DNA of 64,000 bases from Negadavirga shengliensis (GCF_042652345.1 NZ_JBHSJJ010000016.1:86755-150754); one strand, 5' to 3'. Shown: positions 1 through 9,183, numbered from the stretch's first letter. Made by a program: numbers and translations. The notes: generated from the letters alone by a model not told the origin.

Positions 1-332
1 CATTCTAACCGGTTTTCCTTCCAATTTTGGATGACCTGGTCCAAGTAATCGCCCAAATCCAAACTGTTCGCGATGTTGTTAGCATTACCCACAGGTAAAA
101 TGGCCAAGGGAACGGATTTATTTACCACCATTTTGACGATTTTTTCGACGGTCCCATCACCGCCCGCGATGATCATAAAATCGCAGTCCTTGTCCAGAAA
201 AAGGCCGAGATTATCCTCATGGCTTTCCTTGACGTTTACTTTGGCTCCGTGTTGGTTGAGCTCTTCCAATATTGCAGCCAAAGAAAAGTCTCCGTTACCT
301 GCATTGCTATTATACACTAAGTTGATTTTCAT
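1..332 (-). CDS. Diacylglycerol/lipid kinase family protein (partial, C-terminus off the left edge)
   Basis: Reading the minus strand from an ATG at 332 gives about 110 residues beginning MKINLVYNSNAGNGD and open to the window edge. It carries the glycine-rich IIAGGDGTVEKIV motif and then LAILPVGNANNIANSL, the paired nucleotide-binding motifs of the diacylglycerol kinase catalytic domain (YegS/DgkB type). Family members phosphorylate diacylglycerol, sphingoid or related lipids with ATP on the inner face of the membrane. Only the N-terminal ATP-binding half is visible, so the substrate cannot be judged. It diverges from surE with 68 bp between the two starts, so the promoters must share that gap. 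Confidence 0.85.
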   Translation of the reverse strand, partial: MKINLVYNSNAGNGDFSLAAILEELNQHGAKVNVKESHEDNLGLFLDKDCDFMIIAGGDGTVEKIVKMVVNKSVPLAILPVGNANNIANSLDLGDYLDQVIQNWKENRLE

Positions 333-400
333 ATATTTTCTCCAAATGACAAATAATGCCTGATTTTTGTGCCAAAAAATACAAATCAAATTCTGTACCC

Positions 401-1138
401 ATGAAAATTTTAGTAACAAATGACGACGGGATTTATAGTCCCGGCATACTGGCTTTGGCAGAGGTAGCAGCTGATTTTGGCAAGGTGAGGATCGTTGCTC
501 CCGATGTGGAACAATCTTCTATGGGACATGCGGTGACTGCTTCCCGCCCCTTGTCCTACAAAAAAACCAAAATCGGAGATTTTGAAGCTTACCGTGTGAA
601 TGGTACTCCAGCAGATTGCGTGTCGCTGGGCAGTTTTCATTGGGAGAAAGTAGATGTGGTCTTGTCGGGTGTCAACCTGGGCACCAATCTTGGAAATTCC
701 ATGTGGCATTCCGGCACGTTGGCGGCGGCCAAGCAGGCTGCGCTTATGGGCCTGAATGGCATTGCCTTCAGTACGCCCAGTCAACGTGATGAAATCAATT
801 TCTCTCCAATTAAGCTGTACATCGCAAAAGTACTGGAGATGTTGTTGCTGCAGGAAGACAGCCCTTCGCTGGTCAATGTAAACCTTCCCAGTGAGCCACA
901 AGGGATCCAGTGGGCCCGGCAATCGGTCCGTCACTATGATGGGCTTGTAAAAGCCGCTCAAGATCCTATGGGCAGGGAACATTTCTGGTTTACGGTAGCA
1001 CCTATCGAGAATCTAGAGGAGGGAACGGACCGCTGGACAGTGGAGCACAATATGGTATCCCTTACCCCTCTGCGCTTAGACCTTACAGACGAAGCTTGTC
1101 TGGAACGGATGAAACAACAATCAGTGTCACCGCGGTAA
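401..1138 (+). CDS. surE: 5'/3'-nucleotidase SurE
   Basis: The 245-residue product starts MKILVTNDDGIYSPG, the SurE signature. Metal ligands fit Asp8, Asp9, Ser39 (in VAPDVEQSS) and Asn92 (in SGVNLGTN). SurE is a divalent-metal-dependent phosphatase of nucleoside 5'- and 3'-monophosphates. The frame is open 15 codons further upstream to 356, but the conserved family N-terminus begins at the ATG at 401, so that start is chosen. The C-terminal region, residues about 190-245, is the usual SurE dimer arm. The 235 bp that follow, up to 1373, show no gene. Confidence 0.95.
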   Translation: MKILVTNDDGIYSPGILALAEVAADFGKVRIVAPDVEQSSMGHAVTASRPLSYKKTKIGDFEAYRVNGTPADCVSLGSFHWEKVDVVLSGVNLGTNLGNSMWHSGTLAAAKQAALMGLNGIAFSTPSQRDEINFSPIKLYIAKVLEMLLLQEDSPSLVNVNLPSEPQGIQWARQSVRHYDGLVKAAQDPMGREHFWFTVAPIENLEEGTDRWTVEHNMVSLTPLRLDLTDEACLERMKQQSVSPR

Positions 1139-1373
1139 AGGGCGAAGGGATGGCGGGTATTGCTCCCGGATTTCCTCAACACCTTTTATCCGGGATCAAT
1201 CACCGCCAGCCCTGTTCCCAAATTCACCATAAACTACCCTAACTGCCTTCCCGTTCCCAAAGGCAATCCCGCAATGAGTAGCGTCATTTTCAACAAAACT
1301 CCTGGTTTTAACCCAAATAACTTTTAAAATCTCCCTTTAATGGGTTTCTTTGCGGTAATTAAAAAAAAGACCG

Positions 1374-1985
1374 ATGAAAATCATTGCCATAGGCAGAAAC
1401 TATGCTGCCCATATTGAAGAACTTGAAAATGAAAGACCTGATTCTCCGGTGGTATTCTTAAAGCCCGATACGGCACTTTTGAAAAACAACGCGGCTTTTT
1501 ACCACCCTGAATTTTCTGAAAACATCCATCATGAAGTGGAACTGGTTTTAAAAATCAAAAAAGAAGGCAAATATATACAGGAGGCATTTGCGCACAAATA
1601 CTACGATGAGATCGGGATTGGAATTGATCTTACGGCAAGGGACCTGCAGAAAAAATGCAAGGAAAAGGGCCTGCCCTGGGAAATAGCCAAGGCGTTTGAC
1701 GGCTCTGCCCCGCTTGGAGATTTTCTTCCCAAAACTGATTTTCGGGACCTGAAAAACATCAACTTCCACCTGGACATCAACGGTGAAAGAAAACAAACCG
1801 GTAACACCTCGCTGCTTTTGTTTGATTTTGATGTAATCATCGCATATGTTTCCCAATTTTTCACGTTGAAAACAGGGGATCTGATCTTTACGGGCACTCC
1901 TGCAGGTGTGGGCAAAGTAAACATCGGTGACCGGTTAGAAGCCTATATTGAAGATAAAAAGCTGTTGGACTTTGAAGTTAAATAA
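1374..1985 (+). CDS. Fumarylacetoacetate hydrolase (FAH) family protein
   Basis: A 203-residue single-domain FAH-fold protein. It starts MKIIAIGRNYAAHIEE and contains HHEVELVLKI (metal-binding glutamates), GIGIDLTARDLQ, and near the C-terminus GDLIFTGTPAGVG, all family hallmarks. Relatives are acylpyruvases, oxaloacetate tautomerases/decarboxylases or 2-keto-4-pentenoate hydratase-like enzymes that cleave or tautomerise 2-keto acids with Mg2+ or Mn2+. The exact substrate cannot be read from sequence. The 3' end overlaps the start of the M23 peptidase gene, so the two are probably cotranscribed. Confidence 0.85.
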   Translation: MKIIAIGRNYAAHIEELENERPDSPVVFLKPDTALLKNNAAFYHPEFSENIHHEVELVLKIKKEGKYIQEAFAHKYYDEIGIGIDLTARDLQKKCKEKGLPWEIAKAFDGSAPLGDFLPKTDFRDLKNINFHLDINGERKQTGNTSLLLFDFDVIIAYVSQFFTLKTGDLIFTGTPAGVGKVNIGDRLEAYIEDKKLLDFEVK

Positions 1986-3843
1986 TAAACCTGCATTATA
2001 TCTGGTTTTCCTGCTGTCTTTCCTGAGTCTTTCCCAAGTGGAAAAGGGGTATTATCTTTTCCCTATCAAGCCCGGCGAGCAGAATTTCCTCGCAGGAAAC
2101 ATGAGTGAGATCCGTCCCAACCATTTTCACACCGGAATAGACATCAAGACGGAAGGCAGAGAGGGCCTGCCGGTATATGCCGCGGCGGATGGCCATGTTT
2201 ACCGGATGAAAATATCGTCTATGGGATACGGTAACGTCTTGTATATCAGACACCCCAACGGACAAGCCACTTTATATGCTCACCTGAGGGATTTCGCCGG
2301 ACCCATAGCTGGATATATGCAAAACAAGATGTATGAGCTTCAGCGCAATGAGCTGGAATATTTTCCTGAAGCCCATGATTTACCTGTAAAAAAAGGAGAA
2401 ATCATTGCCTATTCCGGCAATACAGGAAGCTCCGGTGGGCCACACCTTCATTTTGAAATCAGGGACTCGCTGGATAGGGCCTTAGACCCCCTTCATTTTG
2501 GTTTTTCGGAGATCATCGACACCACCCCACCTACTGTGACCCGGGTCGCCCTCACCCCTCTGGAAGAAAACAGTAGAATCAATGGCATTCACCGAAGGCA
2601 GGAATTCCCTGTGAGCTACAGCGAGGCCGAAGGATTCAGGGTGCGCCAAAGCATAAAAATATCCGGCAGGGTCGGTATCGAAATTCTCGCACATGACAAG
2701 CTGGATGGAATGTATAACCTCAATGGTTTTCCTGTATTTGAAATTTACGAGAAAGGAAACAGGATTTATCGCAGCGAGGTCAATCCGGTGGATTTTGATT
2801 TGGGAAGATTTATCCTCGTCCACACCTATCAAAACAGATACACAAGGCTATACAAGCGACCCAACAACCTTTTCGGGTTCTATGAGCCGGACAGTGTTTT
2901 CTCCGGAGCCATTTCGGCGCTTCCTGAAGAAAGGAAAGATGTACAGGTAAAACTGATCGACGCATACGGTAACAGCAGCCAGCTCACTTTGGATTTTGAA
3001 GGGGAAACGGCTCCTATCAACTTCTATACTCACAATTCCACGAATGGGCACAAAAAAATAGATTACAGAAACAACCTCATGATCGTGGACGCCCCGCTTT
3101 CAGGAGCAGGGGAACTGGCGAAATTCTATGTACACGGTTACGTAATGGAAATTCCTTACGCTTATCAGGGTACAAACAAGCGAACTTACCTGTGGAACAT
3201 GGACCTGGGCGTTCCGGATTCGGTAGATCTTTGCACGGAAACTGTTATACCGGGCGTCCATGCTAAAATCCCCTTCCAGAGGGAAACCCATTTCGACAAT
3301 GGACAGGTGCAGATAAACTTCAGGGAAAATACCCTTTTGGACGACCTTTTTCTGCGACTGGAATATATTGACGGAAACGGACAGCAAGGTCTCCGCATCA
3401 ATGATCCGTTTGAATACCTATGGAACAATATGGAAGTAACCTACCATGTTCCGGAATTTGAAGGAGTAAAAGAAAAAACCCATATGTATTTACGGTATGC
3501 CAACGGGTATAAGAATTTTCAGGGCGGCGTGTGGAACGGTGATAGGATCAACTTCAACACCCGTCACTTCGGCGAATTTGTGTTGGCAACAGACTCGATC
3601 CCCCCGAGGATCAGGCCTATCCGCATCAACCAACAGGAAATCAGGTTTTCCATTATGGATAACCTTTCCGGAATCAAGGATTTTGAGGCATGGGTGGATG
3701 GTGAGTGGGTGCTGATGAGATATGAGCACAAACAGGCAGTGATATGGTCAGAAAAAAAACGTGAAGGGCCACTCAAAGGGGATCTCCTCTTAAAAGTCCG
3801 GGATATGGCAAATAACGAAGCCATTTATAGGGGAAAAATTTAA
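1972..3843 (+). CDS. M23 family metallopeptidase, secreted
   Basis: A protein of about 620 residues with a hydrophobic signal segment (LYLVFLLSFLSLSQ). An M23/LytM domain follows within the first 180 residues: HFHTGIDIK gives the HxxxD zinc site, and GPHLHFEI the HxH motif. These endopeptidases cut peptidoglycan cross-bridges, or act as inactive activators. The remaining roughly 430 residues look beta-rich and have no motif I recognise. No ATG lies upstream of the signal segment. TTG codons at 1972 and 1948 are the candidates; 1972 gives the more typical signal peptide (Met-Lys-Leu-Asn-Asn-Lys) and overlaps the FAH gene by 14 bp. The first in-frame ATG (2101) would delete the signal. Confidence 0.85.
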   Translation: MKLNNKPALYLVFLLSFLSLSQVEKGYYLFPIKPGEQNFLAGNMSEIRPNHFHTGIDIKTEGREGLPVYAAADGHVYRMKISSMGYGNVLYIRHPNGQATLYAHLRDFAGPIAGYMQNKMYELQRNELEYFPEAHDLPVKKGEIIAYSGNTGSSGGPHLHFEIRDSLDRALDPLHFGFSEIIDTTPPTVTRVALTPLEENSRINGIHRRQEFPVSYSEAEGFRVRQSIKISGRVGIEILAHDKLDGMYNLNGFPVFEIYEKGNRIYRSEVNPVDFDLGRFILVHTYQNRYTRLYKRPNNLFGFYEPDSVFSGAISALPEERKDVQVKLIDAYGNSSQLTLDFEGETAPINFYTHNSTNGHKKIDYRNNLMIVDAPLSGAGELAKFYVHGYVMEIPYAYQGTNKRTYLWNMDLGVPDSVDLCTETVIPGVHAKIPFQRETHFDNGQVQINFRENTLLDDLFLRLEYIDGNGQQGLRINDPFEYLWNNMEVTYHVPEFEGVKEKTHMYLRYANGYKNFQGGVWNGDRINFNTRHFGEFVLATDSIPPRIRPIRINQQEIRFSIMDNLSGIKDFEAWVDGEWVLMRYEHKQAVIWSEKKREGPLKGDLLLKVRDMANNEAIYRGKI

Positions 3844-3897
3844 TTTATTACGATATTTATGGCCCTGAATAAATAAGTCTCTTTAAACCGAAAAATT

Positions 3898-4347
3898 ATG
3901 TCACTAAAAGTAGGTCAAAAGGCACCGGATTTTGAATCCTATGACCAGGATGGGAACCCCATCAAGCTGTCTGATTTCAAAGGAAAAAAAGTGGTGCTTT
4001 ATTTTTACCCAAAAGACAACACGCCCGGCTGCACAGCCCAGGCCTGTGACCTGAGGGATAATTACGAAGGACTTCAGAAAGCAGGGTATGAGGTGTTGGG
4101 TATAAGTTCGGATTCCGTGAAGTCTCATCGAAAATTTATAGACAAACATGAACTTCCTTTTACCCTTATAGCGGACGAGGACCGATCCGTTCATGAAAAA
4201 TACGGAACCTGGGTAGAGAAACAGATGTATGGAAGAACATACATGGGAACAGCCAGGACCACCTTTATCATCGATGAAAATGGTGTCATCGAAGAAATAA
4301 TAGACAAAGTGAAGACCAAAGAACACAGCAAACAAATTATAAAATAA
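3898..4347 (+). CDS. bcp: Thioredoxin-dependent peroxiredoxin, Bcp/PrxQ type
   Basis: A 149-residue PrxQ-type peroxiredoxin. The motif YPKDNTPGCTAQACDLRD places the peroxidatic cysteine at Cys45 and the resolving cysteine five residues on at Cys50, the usual atypical 2-Cys arrangement. It reduces H2O2 and organic hydroperoxides using thioredoxin and acts in the cytoplasm, as no signal peptide is present. The C-terminal ARTTFIIDENGVI is the conserved Prx strand. It is 8 bp from the transketolase N-subunit gene and could share its transcript. Confidence 0.93.
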   Translation: MSLKVGQKAPDFESYDQDGNPIKLSDFKGKKVVLYFYPKDNTPGCTAQACDLRDNYEGLQKAGYEVLGISSDSVKSHRKFIDKHELPFTLIADEDRSVHEKYGTWVEKQMYGRTYMGTARTTFIIDENGVIEEIIDKVKTKEHSKQIIK

Positions 4348-4355
4348 TCCAATCA

Positions 4356-5207
4356 ATGGAGAAACTTTCGACCGATCAATTAAAAAACGTCTGCTCCCAA
4401 GTCCGTAGAGATATCGTACGGATGGTACATGGCTGCCAATCGGGCCATCCGGGAGCTTCTTTGGGTTGCACGGAATTTTTCGTCACCCTCTATTTTCATC
4501 AAATGAAGCACAATAAAGACTTCAACCTGGATGGTATCGGGGAAGATCTCTTTTTTCTGTCCAACGGGCATATTTCTCCCGTCTGGTACAGCGTATTATC
4601 CAGAAGCGGCTACTTTGACAGTAAGGAGTTATATACATTCAGAAAAATCGATAGCAGGCTACAGGGGCATCCAGCGACTGAGGAAAACCTCCCCGGTGTG
4701 CGGATAGCTTCCGGGTCACTTGGTCAGGGGTTATCTGTCGCCATAGGCGCCGCATTGGCGAAGAAACTCAACAATGATGACCGGACGGTGTATGTCTTAA
4801 TGGGTGACGGCGAGCAGCAAGAAGGTCAGATATGGGAAGCGGCTATGTCTGCCCCACATCATAAGGTGGACAACCTGATTGCATCCATCGATGTCAATGG
4901 CCAGCAAATTGACGGACCTACTAAAGAGGTGATGGATTTGCGCGATCTAAAATCCAAGTGGGAAGCTTTTGGATGGGAAGTCATCGTCACCGAAAACGGA
5001 AACGACATCCATCAGGTGATTGCTGCTTTGGACAAGGCCAAAGGCTTACTGGGCAATGGGAAACCGGTATTGAACTTGCTGCACACTGATATGGGTTATG
5101 GTGTTGACTTTATGGTGGGCACCCACAAATGGCATGGAATTGCCCCCAATGATGAGCAGCTGGAAAAGGCCCTGAGTCAGCTTGAAGAAACCCTTGGGGA
5201 TTATTGA
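4356..5207 (+). CDS. Transketolase, N-terminal subunit
   Basis: A 283-residue protein corresponding to the thiamine-diphosphate-binding half of transketolase. It has GHPGASLGCTEFFV near residue 30, ASGSLGQGLSVAIG around 115, and the ThDP/Mg motif MGDGEQQEGQIWEA around 150. With the next gene it forms a split transketolase, moving two-carbon ketol units in the non-oxidative pentose phosphate pathway. The C-terminal half lies in a separate gene 33 bp downstream, as in other bacteria with two-subunit transketolases. Confidence 0.93.
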   Translation: MEKLSTDQLKNVCSQVRRDIVRMVHGCQSGHPGASLGCTEFFVTLYFHQMKHNKDFNLDGIGEDLFFLSNGHISPVWYSVLSRSGYFDSKELYTFRKIDSRLQGHPATEENLPGVRIASGSLGQGLSVAIGAALAKKLNNDDRTVYVLMGDGEQQEGQIWEAAMSAPHHKVDNLIASIDVNGQQIDGPTKEVMDLRDLKSKWEAFGWEVIVTENGNDIHQVIAALDKAKGLLGNGKPVLNLLHTDMGYGVDFMVGTHKWHGIAPNDEQLEKALSQLEETLGDY

Positions 5208-5240
5208 GTTATACATTCCCAATTAAATCATTGCTTTAAA

Positions 5241-6209
5241 ATGGAAAAAACACTAGATACCAAATTTACTTATACAGAAAAGAAAGATACCCGGTCCGGA
5301 TTTGGAGATGGATTTCTGGAAGTAGGTAGAAAAAATAAAAATGTAGTAGGACTTTGTGCCGATCTGATCGGTTCACTCAAAATGGGCGCTTTTCAGAAAG
5401 AATTTCCCGAACGTTTTTTTCAGGTAGGTATAGCCGAGGCCAACATGATGGGAATGGCGGCAGGACTGACCATTGGAGGAAAAATTCCTTACACCGGTAC
5501 ATTTGCCAATTTCTCCACAGGAAGGGTATATGACCAGATAAGACAATCCATTGCCTACTCGGGAAAAAACGTAAAGATATGTGCTTCCCATGCCGGCCTT
5601 ACCTTGGGGGAAGATGGTGCCACGCACCAGATTCTGGAAGACATGGGCATGATGAAAATGCTGCCCCATATGACGGTCATCAATCCCTGCGATTATAACC
5701 AGACCAAAGCGGCTACCATTGCCATCGCCGACTACGAAGGTCCCGTGTACTTGCGTTTTGGAAGACCAAACTGGCCCATATTTACTCCCAAAGACCAGAA
5801 ATTCGAAATTGGAAAAGCCTGGAAAATGATAGAAGGCAAAGATGTAACCATCTTTGCTACGGGACATCTGGTATGGGAAGCTGTAGTGGCGGAAGCGATA
5901 CTGCGGGAAGAAGGAATCTCCGCGGAGTTGATCAATATCCATACCATCAAACCTTTGGATAAGGAAGCTATACTGGACTCTGTGAGTAAAACCGGTTGCT
6001 GCGTTTCTGCTGAAGAACACCAGATCAATGGAGGACTTGGCGACAGCATAGCTCAAACATTGGCTACCCAGTATCCCGCTCCGTTGGAATATGTGGGTGT
6101 AAATGATTCATTTGGTGAATCAGGAAAACCAACCGAGTTGTTGGAAAAATATGGGCTGAATGCTGCCAATATCGTCAAAGCAGCTAAAAAAGCCATTTCA
6201 AGAAAATAA
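5241..6209 (+). CDS. Transketolase, C-terminal subunit
   Basis: A 322-residue partner of the preceding gene. It carries the pyrimidine-binding and C-terminal domains: RSGFGDGFLEVGRKNKNVV, the catalytic-glutamate region VGIAEANMMGMAAGL, and the conserved TGRVYDQIRQ. It resembles the C-terminal half of transketolase and DXS-like enzymes. The pairing with the N-subunit and the strong hairpin terminator just after the gene indicate a two-gene unit, possibly with bcp ahead of it. Confidence 0.92.
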   Translation: MEKTLDTKFTYTEKKDTRSGFGDGFLEVGRKNKNVVGLCADLIGSLKMGAFQKEFPERFFQVGIAEANMMGMAAGLTIGGKIPYTGTFANFSTGRVYDQIRQSIAYSGKNVKICASHAGLTLGEDGATHQILEDMGMMKMLPHMTVINPCDYNQTKAATIAIADYEGPVYLRFGRPNWPIFTPKDQKFEIGKAWKMIEGKDVTIFATGHLVWEAVVAEAILREEGISAELINIHTIKPLDKEAILDSVSKTGCCVSAEEHQINGGLGDSIAQTLATQYPAPLEYVGVNDSFGESGKPTELLEKYGLNAANIVKAAKKAISRK

Positions 6210-6221
6210 ATTGTGTTGTTC

Positions 6222-6258
6222 AAAGCGGAAAGACCGGGTTTGGTTTTTCCGCTTTTTT
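6222..6258 (+). terminator. Rho-independent terminator after the transketolase genes
   Basis: A 10-bp perfect stem (AAAGCGGAAA at 6222-6231 with TTTCCGCTTT at 6246-6255) has a 14-nt loop and continues into a run of T. It lies 12 bp after the transketolase stop codon. Confidence 0.8.
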
Positions 6259-6310
6259 GATTTTATCCAGGTAAATTCTCCCACACTTTGGCATTCACAA
6301 AAACCCATAC

Positions 6311-7258
6311 ATGACCGCCCGACCTCTATTGATTGCTTTCAGGACATCCATAATGATTCCTCTTTTGGTGCTCGTTATTTTTTATATGCCGTTAGTCCAT
6401 GCCCAAAACTTTATCTTTGAAGAACAGGAACAGGGATGGTTGTTAAAAGAAGACGGAAAGCCGCGTTTTTTTTACCAAACCGCCACCCAGTCCCGGGATG
6501 GCATGTATCCCCGCTCCAACTATATTCATCCTTTATATGGGCTCGACGGTGAAATAATTACGGAAGATTTTCCTGATGACCATTTGCATCACCGGGGCAT
6601 TTTCTGGGCTTGGCACCAGTTGTGCGTGGATGGCAAGAAGATAGCTGATCCATGGATATGTGAGGGCATTGAATGGGAAATTACCAAAGTCGGGTCGAAA
6701 ATCATTTCTGAAACTGCCGTTCAGCTCACCTCTAACATACTTTGGAAGGAAACTGAGGGAGAGGAAAGAGAGGTTGTTGAGGAAAACCTCATGGTTACTT
6801 ATGAAAGGATTTCCCCGGATCTTTACAAATTGACTTTTGATATCACCCTAAAACCCTTATTGAGCAATGTAATGATAGGTGGATCGGAAGACCCAAAAGG
6901 ATATGGAGGTTTTTCCCCAAGAATAAAACTCAGTGAAACTGTAGGCTTTTTTGACAGCAAGGGAAAAGTACGTCCTCAGGAGTTAGCTGTTTCTGCAGGC
7001 TCCTGGATTAACATTACGGAACGGGAAGAAAACGATCCCGGGGTAGTAGTGATGGGAGAACCGGATAAACTCCCCTCCTATCAAGGCTGGATCCTCAGAT
7101 CCAAAAATAGTATGCAAAACATGGCATTTCCGGGAAGAAACCCGGTTCCCTTGGCTGGGACACCTGCCCGCCACCTCACCTTTAGAAATCAAATTATAGT
7201 ACATCGGGGTCTGGAAAACGGTGAGATTGAACAGCACTATAAAGAATTTTCAAAATAA
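6311..7258 (+). CDS. DUF6807 (PmoA-like) family protein, exported
   Basis: A 315-residue protein with an N-terminal hydrophobic signal segment (IPLLVLVIFYMPLVHAQ), so probably periplasmic or surface located. The body contains YPRSNYIHPLYGLDG and the histidine cluster DDHLHHRGIFWAWHQ, which match the DUF6807/PmoA-like family common in polysaccharide-degrading Bacteroidota. The function is not established; family members often sit in sugar-utilisation loci. A second, diverged member lies at 54025-55110 in the uronate locus. Here it stands alone after the transketolase terminator. An ATG at 6353 is an alternative start that still keeps most of the signal. Confidence 0.8.
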   Translation: MTARPLLIAFRTSIMIPLLVLVIFYMPLVHAQNFIFEEQEQGWLLKEDGKPRFFYQTATQSRDGMYPRSNYIHPLYGLDGEIITEDFPDDHLHHRGIFWAWHQLCVDGKKIADPWICEGIEWEITKVGSKIISETAVQLTSNILWKETEGEEREVVEENLMVTYERISPDLYKLTFDITLKPLLSNVMIGGSEDPKGYGGFSPRIKLSETVGFFDSKGKVRPQELAVSAGSWINITEREENDPGVVVMGEPDKLPSYQGWILRSKNSMQNMAFPGRNPVPLAGTPARHLTFRNQIIVHRGLENGEIEQHYKEFSK

Positions 7259-7563
7259 TATTGGGAGATCTTAGTCAGAGCCGTAATCAAGGAAATCTCT
7301 CCTAATGGTATAGATCAGCGTCATTGTCCAAGAGGGGGATTTCAAATTTTGATGTCTTATTTTTTAGAGTTTATTATGCCACCATTCGTTGCATGTTCAC
7401 CCCAACTTTCATCAAATTTCTCCATCTGAAAAAACTCAAATTAGTAATATATTTTTATATAAATTATTGATAATCAGTAGATTAATAAGACAAAAACGTA
7501 TAAACCCAGATAATGGTATGTGTTTGGCATTGTTTGTTTGGAATAGCCAAACCAAACAGAGAT
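7259..7563 (+). other. Intergenic region without recognisable gene
   Basis: About 305 bp of AT-rich sequence between the DUF6807 gene and the SDR-like gene. The open frame inside it (7389-7571) has no coding character. I see no hairpin terminator or clear promoter. Confidence 0.5.
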
Positions 7564-8346
7564 ATGAATGAAAGGAAATTAATGAGAGACAAATCGGTAT
7601 TGATAACGGAAGGCAATACCGCTTCCGCGAGAATAATAGCGACTAAATTCGCGAAAGAGGGTGCCCACATCGTTCTGTTCTGTGATACCTTCGATGACAC
7701 CGCTATGCATACCAAATTCTTGGTGGAAAAAAATAACGTTGATTGTCTGCTGATGATCGGGGACATCAATGACCATGCTTATTGCAGGGAAATCATATTG
7801 ACCATCAAAACAAAATACAAGAAATTAGATGTTTTGATCAACAACAGTTTTACTTCCAATTTGTCATTGGCCAATCTCCCCAACCACATCCGTGAAAAAC
7901 TTTTGGAAATATCCAGGCTCAAAGTATTCATCTATCAAAAACTGACAGAATCGGCAATTAAGATCATGGAGCCGAAAGCCTCCATTATTAATCACCAGAT
8001 CGTGGAAAATGGTTGGGGTGATGCCTATTGGGATGATGATGGAACTGAAAAAGATGCCTACTTCAACAATTCGATTAAGGTATTTACTGAATTTTATTCC
8101 AAAAGGCTCGAAAAAAAAGGGATCAGGTCAAACGCCATTATATCACATACCACTGTTACTAGCCCCCCCGGGGTCGGATTGGATATAAGGAAAAATGGTT
8201 TTAGCTTTCTGGGAACCGGAAAAAATTATCAAATAGGCTGTCCCTTCAGTTTTCTCATGTCAGATGATTCGCTGGATATCAACGGGGAAATTCTGTTCCA
8301 GAAGCCCCGCGCTGATGTTTATGCTTACGGATGGTCAACTGTATGA
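7564..8346 (+). CDS. Degenerate short-chain dehydrogenase/reductase-like protein
   Basis: A protein of about 260 residues that follows the SDR fold: an N-terminal Rossmann strand and helix (SVLITEGNTASARIIATKFA), a DVLINNSF element in place of the usual NNAG strand, and the late KKGIRSNAIISHT strand, equivalent to KGIRVNAVAPG. The cofactor glycines of TGxxxGxG are replaced (TEGNTASA), and no tyrosine-lysine YxxxK pair sits at the expected spacing before KKGIR. It is therefore an SDR relative that probably lacks normal NAD(P)-dependent catalysis. Starts at 7513, 7564 and 7582 are possible; 7564 or 7582 places the first strand normally. Expression ends at the terminator at 8355. Confidence 0.65.
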   Translation: MNERKLMRDKSVLITEGNTASARIIATKFAKEGAHIVLFCDTFDDTAMHTKFLVEKNNVDCLLMIGDINDHAYCREIILTIKTKYKKLDVLINNSFTSNLSLANLPNHIREKLLEISRLKVFIYQKLTESAIKIMEPKASIINHQIVENGWGDAYWDDDGTEKDAYFNNSIKVFTEFYSKRLEKKGIRSNAIISHTTVTSPPGVGLDIRKNGFSFLGTGKNYQIGCPFSFLMSDDSLDINGEILFQKPRADVYAYGWSTV

Positions 8347-8354
8347 TTAAAAAA

Positions 8355-8377
8355 GGCAATGGCCATTGGCCATTGCC
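8355..8377. terminator. Bidirectional terminator between the SDR-like gene and PepSY-like gene A
   Basis: A perfect 10-bp inverted repeat (GGCAATGGCC / GGCCATTGCC) around a 3-nt loop. On the minus strand it is followed by T-rich sequence. It lies between two convergent genes. A diverged copy is found after the second paralogue at 9131-9153. Confidence 0.75.
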
Positions 8378-8407
8378 TTATCGGTTGTGGGTTAAAAAAA
8401 TAGGGTT

Positions 8408-8737
8408 TTAAGATTCTTCATCGCCAGTATCCTCTATCTCTTTACCGGTAGCGTCGAATTTTTTCTTCACGTCATTTCCTTCGGCATCTTTACCGAATTT
8501 TACCACATAGTAAACCTGATTGTCTTTCGTTACCTGCTGAGCTTCGGTAATTGGAGAGGAACTAACGGCTGCATCATTTTGTATCGCTTCTTTTACCCTT
8601 TCAGGCAAATTCTCCGGGTCAATGTTTGTTTTTTCCTGGAATATTGTTTCAACTCCGGTTTCACTCATGGCTTGAGTTGGTGCCGTTGCAACGGTCACAA
8701 AACCTGCCATTATCAAGGCTAACATTATCTTTTTCAT
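8408..8737 (-). CDS. Small secreted PepSY-like protein A
   Basis: A 109-residue protein with a clear signal peptide (MKKIMLALIMAGFV, cleavage likely after TQA) and an acidic mature domain. The stretch NLPERVKEAIQNDAAV, followed by DNQVYYVVKF and KKFDATGKEIE, resembles single PepSY-like / BLIP-like repeats found in exported Bacteroidota proteins: a helix, then strands ending in a D-x-x-GK turn. The start at 8737 is chosen over the longer frame to 8785 because of the signal peptide and an AAAGGA sequence just upstream. A tandem paralogue lies at 9184-9516. The function is unknown; it acts outside the cytoplasm. Confidence 0.7.
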   Translation of the reverse strand: MKKIMLALIMAGFVTVATAPTQAMSETGVETIFQEKTNIDPENLPERVKEAIQNDAAVSSSPITEAQQVTKDNQVYYVVKFGKDAEGNDVKKKFDATGKEIEDTGDEES

Positions 8738-9183
8738 GATTCCTTTGCTGTTAATGGTTGCCATACAGTTAATTTCAACATTCAATAAATTGAATCCAGT
8801 AAACTTATTTCAATTGAGATGCCAATGTGTTTTTAATCCGGGTATATTCTCTTAATTATTTTTAAAAATGGCGCTAAGCGAGCGAATGACAATTATATTT
8901 AATATTTTTAAATGCTTCTTTCTTTCTGAGATATATGATAAAAATCGTAAGAAATGTGTAAATAATACCACAAAGTGATGAAAAGTTAGCATCCATGTTG
9001 TCACGAGAAACCGTTGTGCCTCCTGTCACTCCAGATGATGCAATGGAAACCGGTGCTTCACAACCACCGGGCGCTATTCGCACACCAGGATTTTCGGTCA
9101 GATGTAACCTAACCTCCAAAACATAAAAAAAGCAACAGCCAGTGGCCGTTGCCTTATCGGTTGTGGGTTAAAAAAATAGGGTT
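8738..9183. other. Leader of PepSY-like gene A and tail of gene B
   Basis: The 446 bp between the tandem paralogues hold the long AT-rich leader of gene A, a spacer around 8990-9120 and the gene B terminator at 9131-9153. An 81-codon minus frame at 8874-9119 has no convincing coding signature. Segments near 8808-8840 and 8950-8985 resemble the leader of gene B. Confidence 0.55.
9131..9153 (-). terminator. Terminator of PepSY-like gene B
   Basis: An inverted repeat of 10 bp with two G-U pairs and a 3-nt loop, followed on the minus strand by a T run (plus-strand A run at 9125-9131). It is homologous to the hairpin at 8355-8377, and both are followed by the same downstream words, so hairpin and gene were duplicated together. 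Confidence 0.7.

Noticed and set aside
8874..9119. 81-codon minus-strand frame between the PepSY-like paralogues
   Set aside because: It covers a spacer and leader that are partly duplicated as non-coding sequence, has no ribosome site or protein-like pattern, and the hydrophobic stretch comes from AT-rich DNA.
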